Source: Roseiarcus sp963776665 (GTDB lineage Bacteria; Pseudomonadota; Alphaproteobacteria; Rhizobiales; Beijerinckiaceae). From it: DNA of 64,000 nt. Below are positions 9,095 through 16,812 of the stretch, one piece after another. Positions within the stretch are counted from its first letter, which is position 1. The number at the start of each line of letters is the position of its first letter. Both the position numbers and the translations under genes were made by a program. The notes beneath the pieces were generated by a model, which had not been told where the DNA came from, did not search any database, and worked only from the letters and a program-made list of their open reading frames with translations. The DNA lies in the NCBI GenBank assembly GCA_963776665.1, contig CAVZNQ010000017.1, positions 232,579-296,578 on the forward strand, given 5' to 3'.

Positions 9095-10021
9095 TCACTC
9101 CGTCGCCAAAGGTTCTTCCCCCTCGATCGCGCGGCGATGCTTGGTGAATTCGGCCGCCGCGAAATCCATGAACGCGCGCACCCGCGCCGCCCGGCGAAGA
9201 TCGGCGTGGGTGAGGGTCCAAAGTCCCGAATCGAGTTCCGGCGGCGGGTAGCCGACCCGGATGAGGTCCGGGTTTCGATCGCCAAGGTAGCAAGGCAGCA
9301 GCGCCGCGCCGAGACCCTGAAGCGCGAGCTCGAGCAGGCAGTGGGCCGAATTCGCCTTGGCGACAATTCGCCCCGGATCGACATTGGCCTCGATCCACCG
9401 CCGGCTCGACGCCGGTCCGAGACTTCCCGCAAAGCCGATGAAGGCGCCCGATTCGACGGCCTCGCCGCCCGCCTCCGGCGCGATATCGCGCCGGCGGTAG
9501 ACGCAGGATCGCGCGGTGCAGATTCGCCTCCCGACCAGGGCTTCCGGCGGATCGTTGGTCAGCCGAACCGCGACGTCGGCGCCGCGGCGGGAAAGGTCGA
9601 GCGCCTCGTTGGCGAGGATCAATTCGACCACCACGCCCGGATTTGCGGCCCGGAACTGGGCCACGATCGCCGGCATGAAATGGAGGCCTACGCCCATGGC
9701 GATGGTGACCGAAAGCTCGCCGGTCGGCTTGACGTCGCGCCCCGCGACACGGCGCTCGAATTCGATTATCGACTCCGACATCGTCGCCGCGAGGGCGATC
9801 ATGTCCTCGCCGGCGACGGTCGGCTCGTATCCGGCGCGGGAGCGGTCGAAGAGGCGGGCGCCGACCACAGCCTCGACCGCCGCCAGCCGCCGGAAGACCG
9901 TCGACGGGTTGACCCCGAGGCGCCCGGCGGCGCCGACCAGCGAGCGCGCGTCGGCGATCGCCTTGACCAGGCGAAACTGGTCCCAGCTCAGCTCCGAGGT
10001 CATGCTCCTTCGACCGTTCAT
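9095..10021 (-). CDS. LysR-family transcriptional regulator
   Basis: A 308-residue LTTR. The winged HTH lies in residues ~8-65 (SWDQFRLVKAIADARSLVGA, NPSTVFRRLAAVEAVVGARL), followed by an inducer-binding domain starting around residue 90. It is convergent with the 5.7-9.1 kb catabolic run, so it does not share a promoter with it, but it is the only regulator near and is the likely controller. An internal ATG at 10003 would give a 302-residue product with a more usual LysR N-terminus. Confidence 0.85.
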   Translation of the reverse strand: MNGRRSMTSELSWDQFRLVKAIADARSLVGAAGRLGVNPSTVFRRLAAVEAVVGARLFDRSRAGYEPTVAGEDMIALAATMSESIIEFERRVAGRDVKPTGELSVTIAMGVGLHFMPAIVAQFRAANPGVVVELILANEALDLSRRGADVAVRLTNDPPEALVGRRICTARSCVYRRRDIAPEAGGEAVESGAFIGFAGSLGPASSRRWIEANVDPGRIVAKANSAHCLLELALQGLGAALLPCYLGDRNPDLIRVGYPPPELDSGLWTLTHADLRRAARVRAFMDFAAAEFTKHRRAIEGEEPLATE

Positions 10022-10066
10022 CCACGCCCGCGCGAACGGGCGCGGGCGTCAAGCCTGCTCATGGTT

Positions 10067-11092
10067 CTACTCCCCACGACCGGAAAAAGACAGGATTGAC
10101 CCGCGATCCTGGTCCGTTCTCGGCGCCGCCGCCCGCCGGAGGCGGTCGTTGATCGCGGCCCCAAGCCCATGCTCCGGGATCGGAGCGACCGCGATCCGCG
10201 CCGCGCCGCCGGCGTCGAGCGCCCGCAAATAGGCGAACAAATGCGATGCGGCCTCGATGAGGTCTCCGGCCGGCGAGAGGTCGAGCCGCGCTCCGGTCGC
10301 GCTCTGCCTGAGAAGGCCGCCGAAATCGAGCGCCGCCTCATCCGCGCGAGCCTCAGCGGCGCCGAGGCGAAGATCGGCGTTGGGCGCATAGTGCGAAGCC
10401 AGCTGCCCAGGCGCGTTCGGCGCCGTTTGCGACCCGCCGGCCAACTCGATCGGCGAACCGAGCGCCGATTCGATCGCCTCGCCGGGGATGGCTCCGGGCC
10501 GCAGCAATCGAGGCCGGCCGGCGAGAATCTCGACGATCGTCGATTCGAGGCCGTGGCGGCAGGGACCGCCGTCGAGAATCCAGTCGACCCGGCCGTCGAG
10601 ATCCGCCGCGACATGGGCGGCGGTCGTCGGGCTCACCCGCCCCGATCGGTTGGCGGAAGGGGCGGCGAGCGGGGCGCCCGCCGCCTCGATCAGCGCGCGG
10701 GCCGTTTCGTGCGCCGGCGCGCGCAGCGCCACGCTGTCGAGACCGGCGCGCGCGAGCAGGCTGATCCGGCAGGTCGACGCCACGGGCAGGACGAGGGTGA
10801 GCGGCCCGGGCCAGAAAGCGCGCGCCAGCCGTTCGGCCTCCGGACTGAAGACGGCATGCTCGCGCGCCGCGTCGAGGCCGAGGACATGGGCGATGAGCGG
10901 GTTGATCGCCGGCCGTTCCTTGGCGGCGTAGATCGCAGCGACCGCCGCATCCGAGGTTGCATCGGCTGCAAGACCGTAGACCGTCTCGGTCGGCGTTGCG
11001 ACGAGGCCGCCCGCGCGCAGGCATGCGGCTGCGGCTGCGATCGAGTCGGGGTTCGCCGCCGCGAAGCGGGTCAATCTGGGCTTCAATTTCAT
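10067..11092 (-). CDS. tsaC: L-threonylcarbamoyladenylate synthase, Sua5 type
   Basis: A 341-residue protein with the YrdC/TsaC domain at the N-terminus (GLVATPTETVYGLAADA, KERPAINPLIAHV, SANRSG, LDGGPCRHGLESTIVE) and the smaller Sua5 domain at the C-terminus, the long form of the enzyme. It makes threonylcarbamoyl-AMP from threonine, bicarbonate and ATP for the t6A37 modification of ANN-decoding tRNAs. The ATG at 11092 is chosen because the conserved sequence begins directly after it; longer frames read into a palindromic repeat. Confidence 0.9.
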   Translation of the reverse strand: MKLKPRLTRFAAANPDSIAAAAACLRAGGLVATPTETVYGLAADATSDAAVAAIYAAKERPAINPLIAHVLGLDAAREHAVFSPEAERLARAFWPGPLTLVLPVASTCRISLLARAGLDSVALRAPAHETARALIEAAGAPLAAPSANRSGRVSPTTAAHVAADLDGRVDWILDGGPCRHGLESTIVEILAGRPRLLRPGAIPGEAIESALGSPIELAGGSQTAPNAPGQLASHYAPNADLRLGAAEARADEAALDFGGLLRQSATGARLDLSPAGDLIEAASHLFAYLRALDAGGAARIAVAPIPEHGLGAAINDRLRRAAAPRTDQDRGSILSFSGRGE

Positions 11093-11122
11093 CCGCACTC
11101 GTTGCTCGCGGGCTCCCGCTGC

Positions 11123-11222
11123 CCTCATCCTGAGGAGCGAGGCGAAGACTCGCGTCTCGAAGGATGGCCCAGAGGGCGCGACCGTCCTTCGAGACGCGCC
11201 TTCGGCGCTCCTCAGGATGAGG
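11123..11222. repeat. Long palindromic intergenic repeat
   Basis: The outer arms CCTCATCCTGAGGAGC (11123-11138) and GCTCCTCAGGATGAGG (11207-11222) are perfect inverted complements. Inner arms also pair (CGCGTCTCGAAGGA with TCCTTCGAGACGCG), giving a near-continuous hairpin of about 100 bases between sua5 and the acyl-CoA dehydrogenase gene. This is a known style of dispersed palindrome in Rhizobiales genomes. A partial copy of one arm recurs at 13915-13941. Confidence 0.85.
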
Positions 11223-11351
11223 CAAGCGGCGACGATCCGCCTTGTCTCGCACGTTGCGCGCCAACCTGACTGTACATAAGCTGATTTTGGCCCACGGCAG
11301 CAAATCACGGGGCCGATCGCCGGGGAGGCCGGCGACGTAGAGGAGCGAGAG

Positions 11352-13142
11352 ATGCCTTATCGATCGCCGGTCGGCGATATCCTGTTTTCGCTGAACGCGG
11401 TCGCTGATCTGCCGGGCATGATCCGGCAGGGGCTGACTGGCGATCTCGATTGGGACGCCGTGTCGTCGATCGTCGCCGAGGCCGGGCGTTTCGCCACCGA
11501 GGAGATCGCGCCGCTCAACCGCCCCGGCGATCTTGCCGGCGCGCGCTACGAGAACGGCGTGGTGACGACGCCGGCGGGCTTCGCCGATGTCTATCGGCGG
11601 TGGGCGGAAGCCGGCTGGAACGGAGTCTCCGCGCCGACCGGGTTCGGCGGCATGGGCCTGCCCCATCTCGTCAACGTCGCCTGCACCGAGATCTGGAACG
11701 GCGCGTCGATGGGCTTCGCGCTCTGTCCGCTGCTCACCGAAGGCGCCGTCCACGCGCTTCAGGCCTTCGGCTCGCGCGAGCTGCTCGATCGCTATCTCGC
11801 CCCGATGGTCAGCGGCCGGTGGACCGGGACCATGAACCTCACCGAGCCGCAGGCGGGCTCCGACCTCAATGCGGTCCGCACTCGTGCGGAACGCGCCGAC
11901 GACGGAAGCTATCGCCTGTTCGGCCAGAAGATCTTCATCACCTACGGCGAGCACGACATGGCGGAGAATATCGTCCATCTCGTCCTTGCGCGGCTGCCCG
12001 GCGCGCCGCCCGGAACGCGCGGCCTGACGCTCTTCCTGGCGCCGAAGTTCCTCGTCAATTCCGACGGGTCGCTTGGAGAGCGCAACGACCTGCGCTGCGC
12101 CGGCATCGAGCACAAGCTCGGCATCCACGCGTCTCCGACCTGCGTCATGGCGTACGGGGACTCGGAAGGCGCGAAGGCGTGGCGCGTCGGCGAAGAAAAT
12201 CGTGGCCTCGCTGCGATGTTCGTGATGATGAACGCGGCGCGGCTTGCGGTCGGAACCCAGGGGGTGGCGATCGGCGACCGCGCCTATCAGCAGGCGCTGG
12301 CTTACGCCCGCGAGCGCCGCCAGGGCCGCGGGCCGAAAGGCGGCGACGGCATGAGCCCGATCATCGAGCACGCCGACGTCCAGCGGATGCTGATGACGAT
12401 GAAGGCGAACGTGCAGGCCGCGCGGGGGATCTGCCATCTGACGGGAGTCTCGCTCGATCTGGCGGAGCACGCGAAAACCGAAGGCGAGCGCAAGGCCGCC
12501 GCCAATCGCGCCGCGCTCCTGACCCCGATCGCCAAGGCGTTCTCGACCGACATCGGCGACGAGGCGACTTCGATCGGCGTTCAGGTCCACGGCGGCATGG
12601 GATTCATCGAGGAGACCGGGGCGGCCCAGCACATGCGCGATTCGCGCATCGCCGCGATCTACGAAGGCGCGAACGGCATCCACGGGATCGACCTCGTGCA
12701 GCGCAAGCTGCCGCTGGCCAACGGCGAAACGGCGCGCGAGGAGATCGCCGGAATGCGCCAGGCGGCGAGCGACGTTGCGGGGCGCGGCGGGGCCGACTTC
12801 GGCGCGACCGCGGAGCGCCTCGCCGAAGCCTGCGATGCGCTCGACGAATCGACCCGTCTGATGCTGGACTGGGCCGGAGCCGATCCCTATTCCGCGCTCG
12901 CCGGCGCCTCGCCCTATCTTCGGCTGTTCGGGCTCGCGCTCGGAGGCGCCTGCCTGGCGAAAGCCGGCCTCGCGGCGCAAGCGCTTGCCGAGGGCGGCGA
13001 CAAAAGCGAGCTCGGGCGCGTCGGCCTCGCCCGCTTCTTCGCCGAAAAACTGGCGGTCGCCGCGCCGGGGCTGGCGCGCGCCATCGCCTCGGGCGGCGCG
13101 CCGCTCGAATCCTACGAGGCGATCCTGGCGGAGAGCGCATGA
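11352..13142 (+). CDS. Acyl-CoA dehydrogenase, DmdC-like large form
   Basis: The 596-residue product matches the long acyl-CoA dehydrogenases related to 3-methylmercaptopropionyl-CoA dehydrogenase. It has an N-terminal extension (MPYRSPVGDILFSLN), the FAD-site stretch MNLTEPQAGSDL near residues 163-174, GQKIFITYGEHD, and the QVHGGMGFIEETG segment near the catalytic end, plus an extra helical C-terminal domain. It oxidises an acyl-CoA thioester at C2-C3, passing electrons to ETF. The start has a GGAGCGAGAG site. A 4-bp overlap (ATGA) couples it to the enoyl-CoA hydratase, the next enzyme of beta-oxidation. Confidence 0.85.
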   Translation: MPYRSPVGDILFSLNAVADLPGMIRQGLTGDLDWDAVSSIVAEAGRFATEEIAPLNRPGDLAGARYENGVVTTPAGFADVYRRWAEAGWNGVSAPTGFGGMGLPHLVNVACTEIWNGASMGFALCPLLTEGAVHALQAFGSRELLDRYLAPMVSGRWTGTMNLTEPQAGSDLNAVRTRAERADDGSYRLFGQKIFITYGEHDMAENIVHLVLARLPGAPPGTRGLTLFLAPKFLVNSDGSLGERNDLRCAGIEHKLGIHASPTCVMAYGDSEGAKAWRVGEENRGLAAMFVMMNAARLAVGTQGVAIGDRAYQQALAYARERRQGRGPKGGDGMSPIIEHADVQRMLMTMKANVQAARGICHLTGVSLDLAEHAKTEGERKAAANRAALLTPIAKAFSTDIGDEATSIGVQVHGGMGFIEETGAAQHMRDSRIAAIYEGANGIHGIDLVQRKLPLANGETAREEIAGMRQAASDVAGRGGADFGATAERLAEACDALDESTRLMLDWAGADPYSALAGASPYLRLFGLALGGACLAKAGLAAQALAEGGDKSELGRVGLARFFAEKLAVAAPGLARAIASGGAPLESYEAILAESA

Positions 13143-13900
13143 CGCCGGATATCGAGGTCGCCCGGGAGGGCGCGGTGATGTCGGCCGCCTTCGCCCGGCC
13201 GCAGAAGAAGAACGCGATCACTGGGGCGATGTACGAAGCGCTGATCGAAGCCTTCGAGGCGGCTGAGCGCGACGAGAGCGTCGGCGCGTTCGTGCTGAGC
13301 GGCAAGGGGGGCGTGTTCACGGCCGGGAACGACCTCGGCGATTTTGTCGCTCTCGCAACCGGCGCGGCGGCGAATGACGGAAAGGACTTTCCCGCAGGGC
13401 GGTTCACCCGCAAGCTCGCGGAGTTCGAAAAGCCGCTGGTCGCGGCGGTCGACGGCCTGGCGGTCGGGATCGGGACGACGCTGCTCTTTCACTGCGATCT
13501 CGTCTACGCCACGCCCGAGGCGCGCTTCCAGACGCCGTTCGTCAATCTTGGCCTTGTGCCGGAAGCGGGCTCATCCCTGCTGGCGCCGCTGCGCTTCGGG
13601 CGCGCCAAGGCGGCGGAGCTCCTCATGCTCGCCGAGCCGTTCGACGCCAATGAGGCGCGCGCGCTCGGCCTCGTCAACGCCCTCGTGCCTCAGGCGGAAC
13701 TCATGGCGCACGCGATGGCCAAGGCGGCGGCGCTCGCGGCCAAGCCTCGCGCGGCCCTGCTGGCGACGCGTCGCCTCATGCGCGGCGACGCCGAGGCGCT
13801 CAAGGCCCGCATGGCCGAAGAAACGCACGCCTTCTCCGCCGCGCTGGCGTCGCCCGAGGCGCATGCCTCCTTCCGGGCGTTCCTGTCGGGGCGCAAGTAG
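13139..13900 (+). CDS. Enoyl-CoA hydratase/isomerase family protein
   Basis: A 253-residue crotonase. The oxyanion-hole regions are visible at GGVFTAGNDLGDF (residues ~60-72) and AVDGLAVGIGTTL (~103-115), followed by TPEARFQTPFVNLGLVPEAG. The expected role is hydration or isomerisation of the enoyl-CoA made by the preceding dehydrogenase, with which it is translationally coupled. One usual catalytic glutamate position is occupied in the VPEAG segment. Substrate chain length cannot be inferred. Confidence 0.85.
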   Translation: MTPDIEVAREGAVMSAAFARPQKKNAITGAMYEALIEAFEAAERDESVGAFVLSGKGGVFTAGNDLGDFVALATGAAANDGKDFPAGRFTRKLAEFEKPLVAAVDGLAVGIGTTLLFHCDLVYATPEARFQTPFVNLGLVPEAGSSLLAPLRFGRAKAAELLMLAEPFDANEARALGLVNALVPQAELMAHAMAKAAALAAKPRAALLATRRLMRGDAEALKARMAEETHAFSAALASPEAHASFRAFLSGRK

Positions 13901-13914
13901 CCGGCCTCGAGCGC

Positions 13915-13941
13915 GTCCTTCGAGACGCGCCTGCGGCGCTC
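13915..13941. repeat. Partial copy of the 11.1-kb palindromic repeat
   Basis: These 27 bases match 11184-11210 with a single mismatch (CGCCTG versus CGCCTT). Only one arm is present, so this is a degenerate remnant directly after the enoyl-CoA hydratase stop. Confidence 0.7.
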
Positions 13942-14039
13942 AAGCGCCAGCCTTGCGCCCTCGCTCCCTGAGCGATTCGCGGGGGCCATAGAGGCTGTGC
14001 TATAAAGGGCACAACTTACGCGTTGAGTAGGAGTTTCCG

Positions 14040-15053
14040 ATGGCCCCGCCGCGTCCGTACTGGAAGGGTTACCTCAAGCTTTCCCTCGTCTCGTGTCCGA
14101 TTGCGCTCTACACCGCGACATCGTCGGGCGAACGGGTCGCTTTCCGGCAGATCAACAAGAAAACCGGCAACCGCCTCCGCCAGCAACTCATCGACGAAGA
14201 GACCGGCGAGCCGATCGATCCGGACGACAAGGGGCGCGGGTACGAAGTCGACAAGGGCGTTTATCTGCGGGTCGAGGACGATGAAATCGAGGCCATCGCG
14301 ATCGAGAGCAGCCACACGATCGACATCGATTCCTTCGTCCCCAAGTCGGAGATCGACGAACGCTACGTCGAGAGCCCGTACTACTTGATTCCGGAGAACA
14401 AGGTCGCGCTCGAGGCGTTTGCGGTCATCCGCGACGCCATGCGCGGCAAGAACATGGTCGCGCTTGGCCGGGTGGTCCTTTCGAAGCGCGAGCGCGTCAT
14501 CATGCTGCAGCCGCGCGGAAACGGCCTGCTCGGCACGACGCTCAGATACCCTTACGAGGTTCGTGACGAAGAGATCTATTTCGGCGACATCGCCGACGTC
14601 AAAATTCCGAAGGACATGCTCGCCCTCGCCGAGCACATCCTCGAGACCAAGGCGGCGAAGTTCGACGCCTCGCAATTCCACGATCGCTACGAAGAGGCGA
14701 TCGTCGCCATGCTCAACGAGAAGAAGGCGGGAATGCCGGTTTCGAAGAAGCGCGAGCTGCCGAGGATCGTCGCCGGCACGGACCTGATGGCCGCGCTCCG
14801 CCAGAGCATAGACAGAGCCAAGGAAGCTCAGTCGAAGCCGGCCGAGGCGGTCAAGCCCGCGCCGGCGGCGCAGCCGGCTGCGGCGGCCAAGGCGCCTGCG
14901 GCCGCGAAGGGCAAGAAGGCGGCGAACCGCAACCTCGACCAGCGCGAGATGCTGTTGCCGATCGCCGGCGGCGCGCCGGCGAAGGCGGCGGCGGCGAAGG
15001 CCGCGCCGGAGAAACAAACAGCCAAGTCCGGCGCGACAAAAAAGGCGGGATAG
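14040..15053 (+). CDS. ku: Ku DNA end-binding protein for non-homologous end joining
   Basis: A 337-residue bacterial Ku. The core begins WKGYLKLSLVSCPIALY and continues with the conserved PYYLIPENKVALEAFAVIRD and GKNMVALGRVVLSKRERV segments; Ku homodimers thread onto broken ends and recruit LigD. From about residue 265 the sequence becomes Ala/Lys/Pro-rich (low complexity to the end), like the lysine-rich DNA-binding tails of other bacterial Ku proteins. AGGAG sits six bases before the ATG. No ligD is adjacent; it must be elsewhere if the pathway is complete. Confidence 0.95.
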   Translation: MAPPRPYWKGYLKLSLVSCPIALYTATSSGERVAFRQINKKTGNRLRQQLIDEETGEPIDPDDKGRGYEVDKGVYLRVEDDEIEAIAIESSHTIDIDSFVPKSEIDERYVESPYYLIPENKVALEAFAVIRDAMRGKNMVALGRVVLSKRERVIMLQPRGNGLLGTTLRYPYEVRDEEIYFGDIADVKIPKDMLALAEHILETKAAKFDASQFHDRYEEAIVAMLNEKKAGMPVSKKRELPRIVAGTDLMAALRQSIDRAKEAQSKPAEAVKPAPAAQPAAAAKAPAAAKGKKAANRNLDQREMLLPIAGGAPAKAAAAKAAPEKQTAKSGATKKAG

Positions 15054-15073
15054 AGGGCATCGCTACGGCGAGC

Positions 15074-15130
15074 GGGCATCCAGGCGAGGCTCTAACGCGA
15101 CGCTGAATTCCCGCTTACGCGGGAATGACA
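15074..15130. repeat. REP-like palindrome of the CCCGC..GCGGGAATGACA type, degenerate
   Basis: The right half (ATTCCCGCTTACGCGGGAAT and then GACA, 15106-15129) is a clean hairpin ending as in the copy at 16.7 kb. The left half (GGGCATCCAG...) is decayed. It lies between ku and the small acidic-protein gene and may act as a shared transcription stop. Confidence 0.65.
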
Positions 15131-15139
15131 AGAAGAAGG

Positions 15140-15418
15140 CTATTCGTCGTCCTCGTCGTGAACGTCGAGGCGGCCGTCGGCGACGCTTCGTTCCCAGTCG
15201 GGGTTCCCAAGCGCCGAGTCCAGCGGCATGGCGTTGCGGCGTTTCGCCTCGTCGATCTTTGTCTTCAGATCGTCCGCCGCCTTGCGCAGCTCGGGCAGCG
15301 ACTCGCTTTCCCCGTCGAACGGCTCGGTGTCCGACTGGGTCCGCGCCTGGTTGGTCTTTTCATCCTTGTCGCCGGGCGGCGGCTTGTCGATCGCGGGCGG
15401 GCTCTTGTCGGGTTGCAT
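15140..15418 (-). CDS. Small acidic hydrophilic protein of unknown function
   Basis: The 92-residue product is highly charged, with a Pro/Lys-rich front (SPPAIDKPPPGDKDEK), a helical middle (LPELRKAADDLKTKIDEAKRRN) and the end DVHDEDDE. No signal or membrane segment is present and no family is recognised. GGGAG lies four to five bases before its ATG. It sits downstream of csbD on the same strand, separated by a strong hairpin terminator, and may be another stress-type small protein by association only. Confidence 0.6.
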   Translation of the reverse strand: MQPDKSPPAIDKPPPGDKDEKTNQARTQSDTEPFDGESESLPELRKAADDLKTKIDEAKRRNAMPLDSALGNPDWERSVADGRLDVHDEDDE

Positions 15419-15435
15419 CGCGCGCTCCCTGTGAA

Positions 15436-15464
15436 GGAAAAAGGCCGCCCGCGGGCGGCCTTTC
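15436..15464 (-). terminator. Hairpin terminator after csbD
   Basis: GGCCGCCC and GGGCGGCC form a 9-bp palindromic stem (15443-15460) flanked on both sides by A/T runs. Read on the minus strand it ends in TTTTT, so it most likely stops csbD transcription 20 bp after the stop codon; read on the plus strand it ends in TTT. Confidence 0.75.
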
Positions 15465-15479
15465 CGGGATTTCCCGAAA

Positions 15480-15671
15480 TCAGTGCTTAGCCTGTCGTTC
15501 CGCCTTTCGGCCGGCGTCCTTGACGTCGCCGAGGGCTTCGCGCGCGGCGCCCTTGGCCTTGTCCATCTTGCCCTCGGCCTGCATCTTTTTGTCGTCGGTC
15601 ATCTTGCCGAATGCATCCTTGACGGCGCCTTTCGCCTTGTCGATCGCGCCCTTGACGTGCTCCTTGTCCAC
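15480..15671 (-). CDS. CsbD-family stress protein
   Basis: A 63-residue protein with the CsbD pattern of repeated KAKGAVKDAFGKMTDDKKMQ / GKMDKAKGAAREALGDVKDA. The family is small, hydrophilic and induced by general stress in many bacteria; its biochemical role is unknown. Translation starts at GTG 15671, six bases after GGAG; longer upstream frames lack family similarity. Confidence 0.85.
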   Translation of the reverse strand: MDKEHVKGAIDKAKGAVKDAFGKMTDDKKMQAEGKMDKAKGAAREALGDVKDAGRKAERQAKH

Positions 15672-15828
15672 GTTCCTCTCCTTTGATTGTGGGAACGGAT
15701 AGAAACGATCCGGCGCGACGAAGGTTCCCTTGCGATGGGACCTGCGCCCTCGACGGCGTGCAACCCGGCTCGCGGGCGGGTGTTTGGACTGTCTTTCGTG
15801 GTAATGTCCGCCAGTCGGAGGCGATGCA

Positions 15829-16650
15829 ATGAGCGAGACCCGAAAGCTCGCGGCGATCCTGGTCACGGATATCGTCGGCTACAGCCGCCTCACGGGCGCC
15901 GACGAGGAGCGCACGCTGGCGCGGATCAGGGGGCTGCGAAGCGATCTCGTCGAGCCGACGATTGCGGCCCATCGCGGCCGGGTCGTCAAGCGCACCGGCG
16001 ACGGCTCGATCGTCGAGTTCCGCAGCGTCGTCGACGCCGTGCGCTGCGCGATCGAAGTGCAGAACGGGATGGTCGAGCGCAACGCCGGCGTGCCGCCGGA
16101 CCGCCGCATCGAATTCCGTGTCGGCGTTCACCTGGGCGACGTGGTCGAGGAGAGCGACGGCGACCTGATGGGGGACGGGGTCAACATCGCCGCGCGACTG
16201 GAGGGCGTCGCCAAGCCCGGCGCGATCTGCCTCTCCGAGCAAGCCTACTGGCAGGTGAAGGGACGGCTCGATCTCAAGGTCACCGACCTCGGCGAAACCC
16301 AGTTGAAGAACATCGCCGAGCCGATCCGCATCTACTCGCTCGAAGTCGGCCAGCCGCAGGCGCAAGCCGAGCCTGCGCCTGTACCTGTGCGTCCCGCGAC
16401 GCCGCCCGATCATCAGGCCGCGATCGAGCGCATAGAGGCGAAGCGCGCCTTCGGGCGCCACGCGGGGATCTACTGCGCCGTCAACCTTCTGCTCATCGCC
16501 ATCTGGGCGATCACCAGCCGAGAGTATTTCTGGCCGATCTGGCCGATCCTCGGCTGGGGCGTCGGGCTCGGTTTCAGCTATTGGAAGGTCTTCCTCCGGA
16601 GGCCGATCTCCGACGACGAGATCCGGCGCGAACTGGAGAAAGGTCGGTAG
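15829..16650 (+). CDS. Class III adenylate/guanylate cyclase with C-terminal membrane domain
   Basis: The 273-residue protein starts with a class III nucleotidyl cyclase domain (residues ~5-170). The two metal aspartates lie in TDIVGYS and KRTGDGSIVEF, and the closing GDGVNIAARLE provides the transition-state Asn and Arg. After a Pro/Ala-rich linker, residues ~205-262 hold two hydrophobic helices (GIYCAVNLLLIAIWAI and FWPIWPILGWGVGLGFSY), like the small 2TM domain found at the end of other sensors. It should make cAMP or cGMP near the membrane. GGAGG lies seven bases before ATG. It stands alone, with a palindromic repeat directly downstream. Confidence 0.85.
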   Translation: MSETRKLAAILVTDIVGYSRLTGADEERTLARIRGLRSDLVEPTIAAHRGRVVKRTGDGSIVEFRSVVDAVRCAIEVQNGMVERNAGVPPDRRIEFRVGVHLGDVVEESDGDLMGDGVNIAARLEGVAKPGAICLSEQAYWQVKGRLDLKVTDLGETQLKNIAEPIRIYSLEVGQPQAQAEPAPVPVRPATPPDHQAAIERIEAKRAFGRHAGIYCAVNLLLIAIWAITSREYFWPIWPILGWGVGLGFSYWKVFLRRPISDDEIRRELEKGR

Positions 16651-16671
16651 CACGAGATCGGGAGGCGGTCC

Positions 16672-16727
16672 TGTCATTCCCGCGCACGCGGGAATCTAGC
16701 CTGGATGCCGCGTTCGCGGGCATGACG
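16672..16727. repeat. REP-like palindrome, complete copy
   Basis: Outer arms GTCAT (16673) and ATGAC (16722-16726) enclose two hairpins, TTCCCGCG-CACGCGGGAA and GCCGCGTTCGCGGGC. This is the classic paired-hairpin layout of the dispersed 'TCATTCCCGC' repeats of alphaproteobacteria. It lies between convergent genes and may act as a bidirectional terminator. Confidence 0.8.
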
Positions 16728-16812
16728 GCGTGGGGCGGGCGCCTTCTATCCCGCCCTCTTCGCCGCGCCGAGCTTCGCAGGTTACATCGCTGCGCGCCGT
16801 CGCCCTTTGACC

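Noticed and set aside
10353..12980. An 875-codon open frame on the minus strand across sua5 and the acyl-CoA dehydrogenase gene
   Set aside because: It is antisense to two well-supported genes, is Arg/Gly-rich with no family features, and reflects the lack of stops in GC-rich DNA.
11450..13138. Long plus-strand frame upstream of, and fused to, the enoyl-CoA hydratase
   Set aside because: It overlaps the acyl-CoA dehydrogenase in another frame; only the last 253 codons (from 13139) look like protein.
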